From the NCBI GenBank assembly GCA_902511405.1, contig CABXEZ010000010.1:1-41308 (forward strand): 41,308 nt of DNA, given 5' to 3'. A program made the translations under genes and the position numbers. Every line of letters begins with the position of its first letter. Positions within the stretch are counted from its first letter, which is position 1. The notes below the pieces were generated by a model. That model had not been told where the DNA came from. It searched no databases and saw only the letters and a list, made by a program, of their open reading frames with translations. Positions 1 to 9,185 of the stretch are shown in pieces. This DNA is from an uncultured Alphaproteobacteria bacterium (GTDB lineage: Bacteria; Pseudomonadota; Alphaproteobacteria; HIMB59; GCA-002718135).

Positions 1-1548
1 TATGAAGAAATTAGAAAAAAACTTTTTTTTAATTATGGAGCTGAAGCTTTGTACTCTGAGGGTTTAGTTATAAAAACTTCTCTAAATACTAATTTACAAA
101 AAATAGCTGAAGAAACTCTTACTAATGGTTTAATCAAGTATGATAAAGCTCAAGGATGGAGAGGCGCCGTTGGGAATTTAGATGATGATAACATAGAATT
201 TAAAGATGCAATAAAAAAAATAAAAAATCCCTTTCCCAATAAATGGCTTTTGATGAAAATAGAAAAGGCAGATTCATCAAAACTATTTTTATCAGATAAT
301 AAGTTAAAAAATATTGAGATAGATCTAAAATTTCATCCAAACAAATGGCTAATTGATAATGAGTTTAAAAAAAATGATTTATTATTTATAGAATACATTA
401 ATTCATTATATGTTGTAAGACAAATCCCAAATGTTAATGGTGCAATTATAGTCATAGATCCATTTTCTGGTGACATATTAGCTATGTCAGGTGGTTTTAG
501 TTTTGAACTTAGTCAATTTAATAGGTCCACTCAAGCTAAAAGACAACCTGGATCAGCCTTCAAACCATTTGTATACATTTCAGCATTAAAGAAAGGTTAC
601 ACACCATCCACTTTAATATTAGATGCTCCCTACGTTATAGATCAGGGTCCTGGTTTACCTAAATGGAAACCAGCAAATTATTCTGATGAGTTTTACGGAT
701 TAACTACAATGAGAACTGGTATTGAAAAATCAAGAAACTTGATGACTATTAGATTAGCAAATAAAATTGGTATTGACGCAATTTTAACTTCAGCAAAAGA
801 TTTTAAAATTGAAAAATATTTAAATCAAAATATGTCAATGTCATTAGGATCTGGTTTAGTGACATTAATTGATTTAGCAAATGCATATGGCATCATTGCA
901 AATGGTGGTAAAGAAATTGAACCAAATATTATTAAAAGTATTTATTCAAGAAAAGGTAAAAAAATTTTAGATAATTCAAATAAGCTCTGTAATAAATGCA
1001 AATTAGAAACGTTGAATACTAACTCTAAATTACCTGAAATATATAGCACATCTAGAGAAGTGATTGATCCAAAAATTGCTTATCAGATTACCTCTATGTT
1101 GGAAGGTGTTATACAAAGAGGAACAGGAAAGAATTTAAAAGATTTAAAAGTGCCTCTTGCAGGCAAGACAGGCACAACTAATGATAATAAAGATGCTTGG
1201 TTTATAGGTTATTCACCTGATTTAGTAGTAGGGGTATTCGTTGGTCACGATACCCCAAAAAATTTAGGATACAAACAAACAGGTTCGTCTGTTGCAGTTC
1301 CAATATTTAAAGATTTTATAAAAAAATCTAATACAAATGAAAATAATATTCCTTTTAGAGTCCCATCAGGTTTGAGCTTTGTTACAATAAATAATAAAAC
1401 TGGACTCCCTTCAAATGATAAAGATAGCATCATGGAGGCATTTATTGAGGGTACTGAGCCTTATACAAAGGATGATGTTAGCATTTTAGACTCATTGGGT
1501 GTAATTAACAATTCCATTTCTGGAACAGGTGGTTTATTAACTAACTAA
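1..1548 (+). CDS. mrcA: Penicillin-binding protein 1A, 3' part (5' end outside window)
   Basis: This is a class A penicillin-binding protein that cross-links peptidoglycan in the periplasm. The frame is open from base 1 and no start is visible, so the gene is cut by the window edge and only 515 C-terminal codons remain; the N-terminal membrane anchor and glycosyltransferase domain lie upstream. The transpeptidase motifs are all present: SxxK as SAFK at codons 185-188 (553-564), SxN as SRN at codons 244-246 (730-738) and KTGT at codons 389-392 (1165-1176). A PBP1A-type OB-like insertion precedes them. The stop overlaps the prfB start as TAATG, so the two genes are probably co-transcribed, as in many alphaproteobacteria. 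Confidence 0.93.
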   Translation, partial: YEEIRKKLFFNYGAEALYSEGLVIKTSLNTNLQKIAEETLTNGLIKYDKAQGWRGAVGNLDDDNIEFKDAIKKIKNPFPNKWLLMKIEKADSSKLFLSDNKLKNIEIDLKFHPNKWLIDNEFKKNDLLFIEYINSLYVVRQIPNVNGAIIVIDPFSGDILAMSGGFSFELSQFNRSTQAKRQPGSAFKPFVYISALKKGYTPSTLILDAPYVIDQGPGLPKWKPANYSDEFYGLTTMRTGIEKSRNLMTIRLANKIGIDAILTSAKDFKIEKYLNQNMSMSLGSGLVTLIDLANAYGIIANGGKEIEPNIIKSIYSRKGKKILDNSNKLCNKCKLETLNTNSKLPEIYSTSREVIDPKIAYQITSMLEGVIQRGTGKNLKDLKVPLAGKTGTTNDNKDAWFIGYSPDLVVGVFVGHDTPKNLGYKQTGSSVAVPIFKDFIKKSNTNENNIPFRVPSGLSFVTINNKTGLPSNDKDSIMEAFIEGTEPYTKDDVSILDSLGVINNSISGTGGLLTN

Positions 1549-2640
1549 TGTCAAACAAGGAGATAATTTTACAAAATTTAGAGATTATAAAAAAAAATTA
1601 TGATTTACTGAGGAGGGGAGTTTGACTTTTCTAAATTAAAAATAGAATTAACAGAATTAAAAATTAAAAGTGAAAATCCAGAAATATGGAAAGAAAATAA
1701 TGCTAAACCTATATTTCAAAAATTAAAAAATTTAGAAAATAAAATTAAAGATTTTGACATCATTAAGGATAACCTTGATTACATTGAGGATTTATTTAAG
1801 ATTGCAGTTTCAGAAAATAACGAGGAATATTTTAATCAGCTTCTACCTGAGACCATTAAGCTTTTAGATATTTCAAACAAATCTAGATTAGAGAATTTGA
1901 TGAGTGAAAATGCTGATCCTAACAATATTTTTCTTGAAATACATGCAGGAGCTGGAGGTACTGAAAGTCAAGATTGGGCAGAAATGCTTTCAAGAATGTA
2001 TATTAGATGGGCTGAAAAAAAAGAAGCAAAAGTATTACTTTTGCAGGAGACTAGAGGAGAGGAGGCAGGTATAAAATCAACAACCATAAAAATTGAAAAA
2101 CACTATGCTTATGGCTGGTTAAAAAGAGAAAGCGGCATCCATAGATTAGTTAGAATTTCACCTTTTGATAGTAATAAAAGAAGACATACAAGTTTTGCAA
2201 GCATTTGGGTTTATCCTGAGATAGATGATAAAATAGAAATTGAAATTAATGAATCAGATCTAAGAATAGATACTTATAGAGCTTCAGGAGCTGGCGGCCA
2301 GCATGTTAATACTACAGACAGTGCAGTTAGAATTAAGCACATTCCCACTGATATTGTTGTTCAATGTCAAAATGATAGGTCACAACACAAAAATAAAGCC
2401 TATGCAATGAATATGCTGAAGTCCAGAATTTATGAATTTGAAATACAAAAAAGAAAAGAAAAAGAAAATGCATTGAATGATCAAAAAAAACAAATAGGCT
2501 GGGGTAGTCAAATCAGGTCTTATGTGTTGCATCCATATAAGCTAATAAAAGATTTAAGAACCAACCATGAGTCATCCAATATTAATGATGTACTGGATGG
2601 TGAAATTGATAATTTTCTAGAAAAATCACTTTCTTTGTAA
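1548..2640 (+). CDS. prfB: Peptide chain release factor 2, expressed through a +1 programmed frameshift
   Basis: RF2 reads UGA and UAA stop codons and triggers peptide release. The short first frame starts at ATG 1548 (overlapping the mrcA stop) and runs 25 codons to an in-frame TGA at 1623-1625. Skipping T1623 continues in the frame GAC at 1624 and gives a 363-residue protein, matching E. coli RF2 (365). The reading downstream contains the SPF stop-recognition tripeptide (2158-2166) and the peptidyl-hydrolase GGQ motif at residues 249-251 (2293-2301). A start at the internal ATG 1897 would lose the N-terminal domain, so the frameshifted reading is preferred. Coding coordinates are 1548-1622 joined to 1624-2640. 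Confidence 0.95.
1611..1626 (+). promoter_or_regulatory. RF2 autoregulatory +1 frameshift site
   Basis: The sequence is AGGAGG, three bases (GGA), slippery codon GTT, stop TGA, then C. The Shine-Dalgarno-like AGGAGG sits exactly three bases before the slippery codon, as AGGGGG does in E. coli before CTT TGA C. Low RF2 favours the slip and restores RF2 synthesis. The slippery codon is GTT rather than the usual CTT. Confidence 0.9.
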
Positions 2641-2643
2641 AGG

Positions 2644-3885
2644 CTAATTTTTAATTTTTAAAATTCCTATATTTTTTTTCCCAACACTAATCTTTAAATT
2701 AGGAAAATTTAAGTAAGATTGAAGGGATAAATCGTCTGAATTATATATTTCATCATTTATTTTTATACCTTTAGATTTTATTAATCTTTTAGTGTCACCT
2801 CTGCTTTTAGACAAATTTAATCTTTCTATTGCATCAAGGATTGTGAATTTATTTTTCTCTATTTGATCAGAATTAATCTCTAATGTAACAACTCTTTCAT
2901 CAATTTTTTTTTCATTAAAAATATTATGAGCAATTTCTTCTGCCTCTTTGGCAGAGTCTGCCCCTCTAGTCAATTTTGTAACCTCAAATGCCAAAATTTT
3001 TTTTGCTTCATTGATTTCTTGACCTTTTAATTCTGCTAATTTTGAAATTTCTTTTAAATCAATTTTAGTAAATAATTTTAAAAACTTATCTACATCTTCA
3101 TCATTTACATTTCTCCAAAACTGATAGAAATCAAAATTGTTTAATTTATTTTTATCTAACCACACAGCACCTTTTGCTGTTTTTCCCATTTTTGAACCAT
3201 CACTATTAGTAATTAAGGGAGAGGTAAGGGCGTAAGTTTTTTCATTAAGTATTTTTCTAATTAAGTCTATCCCATTAATAATATTGCCCCATTGATCAGA
3301 TCCGCCTAATTGTAAAATGCAATCATAGTTTTTTTTTAGATGATAAAAATCATAGGATTGGAGAAGCATATAATTAAATTCTAAAAAAGTTAGTGCCTGC
3401 TCTCTATCCAATCTATTTTTTACAGATTCATATGTCAGCATTTTATTAATAGTTAACTTAGAGCCTATATCTCTTAAGAAATTAATATAATTTAAATTTT
3501 CTAACCATTCGTAATTATTTACTATTGTGCCTCTTTCATTTAAATTTATAAATTGATTAAAAGTTTTTTTTATTTTATTTATATTTTCTGAAATTTGACT
3601 TAAAGTCATAATTTGTCTTGTGCTATCTTTTCCTGAAGGGTCACCAACTAGAGTAGTGCCACCTCCAACTAAAGCTATTGTTTTGTGTCCAAATTCATCC
3701 AACCAGTTAAGTAACATTAACTGCACTAAACTTCCTATGTGCAGACTGTCACTTGTAATATCAAAACCAATATATGCTGTTATTTTTTTTTTAGACATTA
3801 AATAATCTAAATTATCAATATCACTTGATTGATAAATAAAACCACGAGAGTTTATTTCTCTCAAAAAATCAGATTTAAATTTCAT
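2644..3885 (-). CDS. tyrS: Tyrosyl-tRNA synthetase
   Basis: This cytoplasmic class I synthetase charges tRNA-Tyr with tyrosine. The 413-residue length fits bacterial TyrRS. The class I signature HIGS begins at residue 49, the KMSKS-loop equivalent reads KMGKT, and the C-terminal 70-80 residues form an S4-type RNA-binding domain (LSKSRGDTKRLIKSKGI region). Its stop lies 4 bp from the prfB stop, so the two converge with no visible hairpin terminator between them. It is 12 bp downstream of the alpha/beta hydrolase gene on the same strand, suggesting co-transcription from the 4540-4597 region. Confidence 0.95.
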   Translation of the reverse strand: MKFKSDFLREINSRGFIYQSSDIDNLDYLMSKKKITAYIGFDITSDSLHIGSLVQLMLLNWLDEFGHKTIALVGGGTTLVGDPSGKDSTRQIMTLSQISENINKIKKTFNQFINLNERGTIVNNYEWLENLNYINFLRDIGSKLTINKMLTYESVKNRLDREQALTFLEFNYMLLQSYDFYHLKKNYDCILQLGGSDQWGNIINGIDLIRKILNEKTYALTSPLITNSDGSKMGKTAKGAVWLDKNKLNNFDFYQFWRNVNDEDVDKFLKLFTKIDLKEISKLAELKGQEINEAKKILAFEVTKLTRGADSAKEAEEIAHNIFNEKKIDERVVTLEINSDQIEKNKFTILDAIERLNLSKSRGDTKRLIKSKGIKINDEIYNSDDLSLQSYLNFPNLKISVGKKNIGILKIKN

Positions 3886-3897
3886 ACAATTATTAAA

Positions 3898-4539
3898 TTA
3901 AGATTTTAGACTATCTTTAATGTAACTATCAACAATATTGGTAAATTCTTCAGAATAATTTTCATAAAAATGATCTGCACCTCTTATTGGTTTAAATTGA
4001 ATGTTAACTTTTTTTTGTTTTTGTAATTTTTCTGCCAAAATTTTTGCAGAGTCAAAAGAAGCAATATTATCTTTATCTCCATGAACAATTAATCCTGAAG
4101 ATGGGCATGGAGCAAGAAAGCTAAAATCTCTAACATTTGCAGGAGGTGAAATACTTATAAAACCATTTATTTCTGGTCTTCGCATTAACAGTTGCATTGC
4201 AACCCAAGAACCAAAAGAAAAACCAGCTACCCAACATATTTTGGAGTTAGTATTGTATTGTTGTAACCAGTCTAAAACACTAGCAGCATCACTTAATTCA
4301 CCCTCGCCATCATCATGTATGCCCTCACTTTTTCCTACACCTCTAAAGTTAAACCTTATTGCTGAAAAGCCATTGTTGACAAATAATTTATAGAGTTTGA
4401 ATACTACTTTAGTATTCATAGTTCCACCTCTTGATGGATCTGGATGAAGAATAAGAACTATTGGGGATTGATCATTGTTGTTGTGGGTGTATTTTGCTTC
4501 TATTTTGCCTTCAGGACCTGGGATAAGTAAATTAACCAT
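3898..4539 (-). CDS. Alpha/beta hydrolase (dienelactone-hydrolase/KANL3-Tex30-like)
   Basis: A 213-residue soluble alpha/beta hydrolase. It shows the nucleophile elbow GFSFG, an acidic residue in HGDKDN, and a C-terminal catalytic histidine in GADHFY. An HPDP..GG segment near the N-terminus is typical of this small bacterial family, whose substrate is unknown. The frame is open upstream to 4635 but that would overlap mnmA, and family resemblance begins at MVNLLIPGPEGKIEA, so the ATG at 4537-4539 is chosen. It is divergent from mnmA and upstream of tyrS. Confidence 0.8.
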   Translation of the reverse strand: MVNLLIPGPEGKIEAKYTHNNNDQSPIVLILHPDPSRGGTMNTKVVFKLYKLFVNNGFSAIRFNFRGVGKSEGIHDDGEGELSDAASVLDWLQQYNTNSKICWVAGFSFGSWVAMQLLMRRPEINGFISISPPANVRDFSFLAPCPSSGLIVHGDKDNIASFDSAKILAEKLQKQKKVNIQFKPIRGADHFYENYSEEFTNIVDSYIKDSLKS

Positions 4540-4555
4540 TATTTTAAAGCTATTA

Positions 4556-4584
4556 TTGAAGTAAAGTGACTTTGTAAATATATA
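4556..4584 (+). promoter_or_regulatory. Putative sigma70-type promoter for mnmA
   Basis: TTGAAG (4556-4561) and TATATA (4579-4584) are separated by exactly 17 bases in the 58-bp gap between the divergent hydrolase and mnmA genes. The implied 5' leader before ATG 4598 is very short, about 7 bases. The background is AT-rich, so chance resemblance is possible. Confidence 0.4.
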
Positions 4585-4597
4585 GATTAATAAATTA

Positions 4598-5689
4598 ATG
4601 AACTCACTTGGTTTTAACAAAAAAGAAAATGACACTAAGGTAATAGTTGCTATGTCAGGTGGTGTTGATAGCTCTGTTGCGGCTGTTAAGTTAAAAATGG
4701 AAGGTTATGACGTAACAGGAGTAACTCTGCGTCTGTATAACCAGCCTAACTCCTCAAAATCTAAATCTTGTTGTGCTGGAATAGATATTGAAGATGCAAA
4801 GAAAGTAGCTAAACAATATAATTTCCCACATAAAATTTTTGATTATCAAGATAAATTTTTTGATGGAGTTATCAGTAGTTTTGTAGACTCTTATGCAAAT
4901 GGTGAAACCCCAGTTCCTTGTATACAGTGTAATCAAACTGTTAAATTTTCTGATTTATTAGAAGAATCAAAAAATTTAAATGCTGACGCTCTTGTAACTG
5001 GTCATTATGCAATAAGGAAGGGAGGGTTGAAAGAATCAAAGCTTTTTAGAGCAAAAGATAAAACAAAAGATCAGAGTTATTTTTTATTCGCTACTCTTCA
5101 AGATCAGTTAGACTATGTTCGTTTTCCACTTGGTAATTATTTTAAATCAGAAATAAGAGAAATGGCTGATAATTATAATTTAGTCGTTAGTGATAAACCT
5201 GATAGCCAAGATATATGTTTTGTAACATCTGACTCTTACAGAGATTTAATTAACAAGATTCAACCCGATATTAACAAAGAAGGTAATATATTTGATATTA
5301 ATGGAAACAAGATAGGTATTCATAAAGGAATAGCTAATTATACTGTTGGTCAAAGAAAGGGAGTTGGAGTAGGTGGTCAAGAAAGACCATTATATGTTCA
5401 AGAAGTAAATAAAAATCAAAATTATATTGTCCTAGCCCCCCTTGAAAACTTACAAAAAAATAAAATTTTTTTTAAAAATATAAATTTATTAGATAAAGAT
5501 ATTGTAAATCATGAGATTAAGTGTTCAGCAAAAATAAGATCAACTCAAAATGAAATATCAGGAAAATTAAAAATAATGGATAATAGTGGGTATTTTTTAT
5601 TTGATGAGCCAATCTCTGCCACCTCCCCAGGCCAAGCTTGTGTTTTTTATAAAAATGATCAAGTTTTAGGAGGAGGTTGGATAACTTAA
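4598..5689 (+). CDS. mnmA: tRNA-specific 2-thiouridylase MnmA
   Basis: MnmA puts sulfur on U34 of tRNA-Lys, -Glu and -Gln wobble positions, using ATP and persulfide relayed from a cysteine desulfurase. It is 363 residues long, the usual size. The PP-loop SGGVDSS lies at about residue 20. The catalytic cysteine pair is C111 (in CIQCNQTVKF) and C207 (in DSQDICF). The start MNSLGF is preferred because alphaproteobacterial MnmA proteins usually begin MNSL.F. It sits directly upstream of the suf operon, which contains a desulfurase (SufS); this makes sulfur supply a plausible functional link. Confidence 0.95.
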   Translation: MNSLGFNKKENDTKVIVAMSGGVDSSVAAVKLKMEGYDVTGVTLRLYNQPNSSKSKSCCAGIDIEDAKKVAKQYNFPHKIFDYQDKFFDGVISSFVDSYANGETPVPCIQCNQTVKFSDLLEESKNLNADALVTGHYAIRKGGLKESKLFRAKDKTKDQSYFLFATLQDQLDYVRFPLGNYFKSEIREMADNYNLVVSDKPDSQDICFVTSDSYRDLINKIQPDINKEGNIFDINGNKIGIHKGIANYTVGQRKGVGVGGQERPLYVQEVNKNQNYIVLAPLENLQKNKIFFKNINLLDKDIVNHEIKCSAKIRSTQNEISGKLKIMDNSGYFLFDEPISATSPGQACVFYKNDQVLGGGWIT

Positions 5690-5690
5690 T

Positions 5691-5710
5691 ATTTAGAATG
5701 AATTCTAAAT
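5691..5710 (+). promoter_or_regulatory. Palindromic operator resembling an Irr iron-control element, upstream of suf
   Basis: A 20-base near-perfect palindrome with 9-base arms (ATTTAGAAT / ATTCTAAAT) around a central GA, lying 60 bp before sufB. The arm cores TTTAGAA and TTCTAAA match the ICE/Irr-box half-sites known in alphaproteobacteria, where Irr regulates suf genes. It has no G/C-rich stem or following T-run, so it is not a terminator. The assignment to Irr is inference; the palindrome is directly visible. Confidence 0.6.
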
Positions 5711-5733
5711 TAACCTATTTTTAGTTGAAAAGA

Positions 5734-5746
5734 CTAGATTTTCTAG
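5734..5746 (+). promoter_or_regulatory. Second inverted repeat in the suf leader
   Basis: CTAGA-TTT-TCTAG, a perfect 5-base inverted repeat 24 bp before the sufB start. It overlaps a possible -10 element TAGAAT at 5744-5749. It may be an operator of an Rrf2-type (IscR/RirA) regulator overlapping the promoter, but I cannot assign the regulator. Confidence 0.35.
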
Positions 5747-5769
5747 AATAAAACCTTATTTGAATAATT

Positions 5770-7221
5770 GTGGATACTAGAACTAGTCAAACATTAGATA
5801 AATACGCTCAGGACAAATATAAATACGGATTTATTACTGAAATTGAATCAGATAGACCTCAGAAAGGTTTAAATGAGGAAACAATTAAATTTATTTCCAA
5901 AAAGAAAAACGAACCTGAGTGGATGCTTACTTGGAGACTTAATTGTTATAAAAAATGGTTAAAAATGTCAGATCCCCAGTGGGCAAATTTAAAGTTTCCT
6001 AAAATTGATTATCAGGATATTTATTATTACTCTGCACCAAAAGGTTTTGAAGAAAAACCCAAAGATTTAAGTGAAGTAGATCCCAAATTAATTGAAACTT
6101 ATAATAAATTAGGGATTCCTCTTGAAGAACAAAAAGTATTAGCAGGAGTTGCAGTTGATGCAGTATTTGATAGTGTTTCAGTTGCTACTACTTACAAAGG
6201 TGAGTTAGAAAAGCTCGGTATTGTATTTTGCTCTATTAGTGAGGCTGTCCATAAACATCCGGAATTAGTAAAAAAATATCTTGGCTCAGTAATCCCTCCT
6301 GGAGATCACTCATTTTCTGCACTTAATTCTGCAGTTTTTACCGATGGCTCCTTTGTCTACATTCCTGAAAATGTAAAATGCCCAATGGAGCTCTCTACTT
6401 ACTTTAGAATTAATGCTGAAGACACTGGGCAATTTGAAAGAACACTAATTATTGCTGATAAAGGCAGCTATGTTAGTTACCTTGAAGGTTGTACAGCCCC
6501 CCAAAGAGATACAAACCAACTACATGCTGCGAATGTTGAATTAATCGCACTGGAAAATGCAGAAATAAAATATTCTACTGTTCAAAATTGGTATCCAGGT
6601 GATGAAGAAGGAAAAGGTGGAATTTACAATTTTGTTACAAAAAGAGGCTTATGCAAAGGTAAAAATAGCAAGATATCTTGGACTCAAGTAGAAACAGGCT
6701 CTGCTTTAACTTGGAAATATCCAAGTTGTATTCTTAAAGGCGATAACTCAATTGGAGAATTTTATTCTGTAGCTATTACAAACAATTTTCAACAAGCTGA
6801 TACTGGCACAAAAATGACTCATATTGGTAAAAATACTCGTAGTAAAATTATTTCTAAGGGGATCTCTTTGGGTTACTCTCAAAATACTTACAGAGGCAAT
6901 GTTTCATTTCTAAAAAAAGCTGATAAGGCAAGAAATTATACTCAGTGTGACTCTCTTTTAGTTGGTAACAAATGTGGAGCACATACAATTCCTTACATAG
7001 ATTCAAAAAATAATTCCGCTATTATTGAGCATGAAGCATCTACTTCTAAAATTAATGAGGATCAATTATATTATTGTAGACAAAGAGGTCTCAGTCATGA
7101 AGAAGCAGTTTCATTAATTGTTAATGGATTTTGTAAACAAGTTCTTCAAGAATTACCGATGGAATTTGCAGTAGAAGCTCAAAAGTTAGTATCAATTTCT
7201 TTGGAGGGAAGTGTTGGATGA
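5770..7221 (+). CDS. sufB: Fe-S cluster assembly scaffold SufB
   Basis: SufB is the scaffold subunit of the cytosolic SufBCD complex on which Fe-S clusters are built. The 483-residue length is normal. The catalytic-tunnel residues known from E. coli (C405, H433, E434) align with C393 in TQCDSLL and H421/E422 in the EHE motif. The start is GTG at 5770, preceded by the palindromic leader. It is the first gene of a six-gene operon and its stop overlaps sufC by 4 bp. No iscR gene precedes it, so control must come from a regulator encoded elsewhere. Confidence 0.96.
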   Translation: MDTRTSQTLDKYAQDKYKYGFITEIESDRPQKGLNEETIKFISKKKNEPEWMLTWRLNCYKKWLKMSDPQWANLKFPKIDYQDIYYYSAPKGFEEKPKDLSEVDPKLIETYNKLGIPLEEQKVLAGVAVDAVFDSVSVATTYKGELEKLGIVFCSISEAVHKHPELVKKYLGSVIPPGDHSFSALNSAVFTDGSFVYIPENVKCPMELSTYFRINAEDTGQFERTLIIADKGSYVSYLEGCTAPQRDTNQLHAANVELIALENAEIKYSTVQNWYPGDEEGKGGIYNFVTKRGLCKGKNSKISWTQVETGSALTWKYPSCILKGDNSIGEFYSVAITNNFQQADTGTKMTHIGKNTRSKIISKGISLGYSQNTYRGNVSFLKKADKARNYTQCDSLLVGNKCGAHTIPYIDSKNNSAIIEHEASTSKINEDQLYYCRQRGLSHEEAVSLIVNGFCKQVLQELPMEFAVEAQKLVSISLEGSVG

Positions 7222-7958
7222 TTTTTTTAAATATTAATAATTTGAATGTCTCTATTGAAGGTAAAAAAATTCTAAATGATTTTAATATTAGTATAAACGA
7301 AGGTGAGGTTCATGCTATAATGGGTCCAAATGGTTGCGGTAAGAGTACTTTGGCAAATGTTCTCGCAGGCAATGAAGATTATGAAGTTAATTCAGGTAAG
7401 GTCATCTTTAAGGACGAAGATCTTTTAAATTCAAATATTGAAGAAAGAGCTCAAAAGGGACTTTTCTTAGCTTTTCAATATCCAGTTGAAATACCAGGGG
7501 TAAATATTACCCCGTTTCTTCACGCTTCTATAAATTCAAAACTTAAAAATGAAAAAAAACCGGAATTAGATAATCTTTCATTTGCTAAACTGTTAAGAAA
7601 AAAAGCTGAAGAGCTTGGTATAAGTAATGATATGCTCAAGAGATCAATTAATACCGGTTTCTCAGGTGGTGAAAAAAAAAGATATGAGATTCTTCAAATG
7701 AGTATTCTTAATCCTGAACTTACAATTTTTGATGAAACTGACTCTGGTCTTGATGTTGACGCTTTAAGAATAGTTGCAGAAGGAATTAATAAATTCAAAA
7801 ATCCAAAAAATTCTTATTTGATTATAACACACTATCAAAAACTCTTAGACTACATTCATCCTGATTATGTTCATGTTATGAGGAGTGGTAAAATAGTAAA
7901 ATCAGGTGATATTTCTTTAGCTACTGAAATAGAGGCATCAGGTTATCAAAAATTTTAA
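7218..7958 (+). CDS. sufC: Fe-S cluster assembly ATPase SufC
   Basis: SufC is the ABC-type ATPase that drives conformational change in SufBCD. It has 246 residues with Walker [10 protein letters not shown] (residues 36-44), the Q-loop in LAFQYP, the signature SGGEKKR, and Walker B ending in [10 protein letters not shown]. There are no membrane segments, as expected of a soluble ABC ATPase. It overlaps the sufB end by 4 bp (ATGA) and abuts sufD with no gap, so it is translationally coupled to both. Confidence 0.96.
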   Translation: MIFLNINNLNVSIEGKKILNDFNISINEGEVHAIMGPNGCGKSTLANVLAGNEDYEVNSGKVIFKDEDLLNSNIEERAQKGLFLAFQYPVEIPGVNITPFLHASINSKLKNEKKPELDNLSFAKLLRKKAEELGISNDMLKRSINTGFSGGEKKRYEILQMSILNPELTIFDETDSGLDVDALRIVAEGINKFKNPKNSYLIITHYQKLLDYIHPDYVHVMRSGKIVKSGDISLATEIEASGYQKF

Positions 7959-9185
7959 ATGAATTTAGAAAATAATTTTATCAAACATTCTAAAGAATAT
8001 ATTTTTTCAGATAATAAAATTCTATCAAATCAAAGAGAAAGTGCATTTAAAAAAATCACTCAAAAAAATTACGATAAAAAAAACAATGAAAGTCTTAAGA
8101 ATATTACGATAAATGATTTAAGTAAATTTGATTATTTTTATAAGCCTATTAAAGAAGACCCAACAGTTTCATTGACTGATGATTTAAATTATGAAATTAA
8201 ATTATTTAACGGAATATGCAAACACTATGAAGACGACTTTATTGAAATAAGAAATCTTACAAATTTAGATTTTAAAACTCTCTTAAATCAAGATAATAAT
8301 AATTTGGATGATATAATAATCGATTTTAATAAAATTTTTTTAAATTCTGGCATTTTTTTTAATATTAAAAGTGAAGCTAAACTTAACATTCGTCTAACAC
8401 ATGAAACATCAGATAATTTTACAATATTTCAAAATAATTTTATAAATTTTAAAAAAAGATGTAAAGTTAAATTAGAAGATAATTTTAATTTAACAAACAA
8501 CTCAATAAATAATATAAATTACAATATTAATGTTGAGGAAGATGCCACTATTAAGCATAATATTTTTCAAAATTTTGCAAATTCAAATAAACTTTATTTA
8601 ACTTCAAATACAGTTTGTGAAAAAAAATCATCATACAGTCAAAATACTTATAATTTTTCTGATGGTTTTGTGAGAAATTTCCATCATGTTAAGCTAAATG
8701 GAGAATTTTCAAACGCATCATTAAGAGGTTGCTTTTTTCTAAAAGATAAAAATATATGTTCTAATAAAACCAACGTTAAACATAATGCTGAAAATTGTAT
8801 TAGTGATCAAACTTATAAAGGTATTTTAAATGATCATTCAAAGGCAAGCTATTATAGCAATACTTTTGTTTCTGAAAATGCACAAAAGACTCAAGGGTAT
8901 CAATTAAGTAAGGGAATTTTGTTAACTGATAATTGTTCTTTTTTCTCAAAACCTGAACTAAGAATTTTTGCGGATGATGTAAAATGCTCTCATGGATCTA
9001 CAATTGGACCTGTCGATGAAAGTGCTTTATATTACTTGCGATCAAGAGGTATTAGTAAAAATGATGCTATGAAAATGATTATTTCCTCTTTTATTCAGGA
9101 AGATTTGCAAAATCTAGATAAAGATATTGCTGAAAGAGTAAGTAAAAATTTATCAGACTATTTAACCAGTTTAGTAAATGATTGA
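7959..9185 (+). CDS. sufD: Fe-S cluster assembly protein SufD
   Basis: SufD is the SufB paralogue that heterodimerises with it to form the cluster assembly site. It has 408 residues. The N-terminal half is poorly conserved and rich in Asn and Lys. The C-terminal beta-helix core is recognisable, with the conserved CSHGSTIG segment near residue 343 (the histidine equivalent to E. coli H360) followed by ALYYLRSRGI. It begins at the base after the sufC stop and overlaps sufS by 8 bp. Confidence 0.92.
   Translation: MNLENNFIKHSKEYIFSDNKILSNQRESAFKKITQKNYDKKNNESLKNITINDLSKFDYFYKPIKEDPTVSLTDDLNYEIKLFNGICKHYEDDFIEIRNLTNLDFKTLLNQDNNNLDDIIIDFNKIFLNSGIFFNIKSEAKLNIRLTHETSDNFTIFQNNFINFKKRCKVKLEDNFNLTNNSINNINYNINVEEDATIKHNIFQNFANSNKLYLTSNTVCEKKSSYSQNTYNFSDGFVRNFHHVKLNGEFSNASLRGCFFLKDKNICSNKTNVKHNAENCISDQTYKGILNDHSKASYYSNTFVSENAQKTQGYQLSKGILLTDNCSFFSKPELRIFADDVKCSHGSTIGPVDESALYYLRSRGISKNDAMKMIISSFIQEDLQNLDKDIAERVSKNLSDYLTSLVND

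Noticed and set aside
49-1548. A penicillin-binding protein starting at TTG 49
   Set aside because: The frame is open to the first base and the upstream codons (YEEIRKKLFFNYGAEALY) resemble PBP1A, so 49 is only an internal alternative codon of a cut gene.
1897-2640. A truncated 247-residue prfB starting at ATG 1897
   Set aside because: The same frame is open upstream to 1624 and joins the ATG at 1548 through a clear +1 frameshift cassette, giving a full-length RF2. The gene is not broken.
4540-4635. Longer alpha/beta hydrolase start at 4635
   Set aside because: The extra 32 residues are hydrophobic, lack family resemblance and would overlap the well-supported mnmA start.
5691-5710. Rho-independent terminator after mnmA
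   Set aside because: The palindrome has almost no G/C, only a 2-base centre, and no following T-run, so it fits an operator rather than a terminator.
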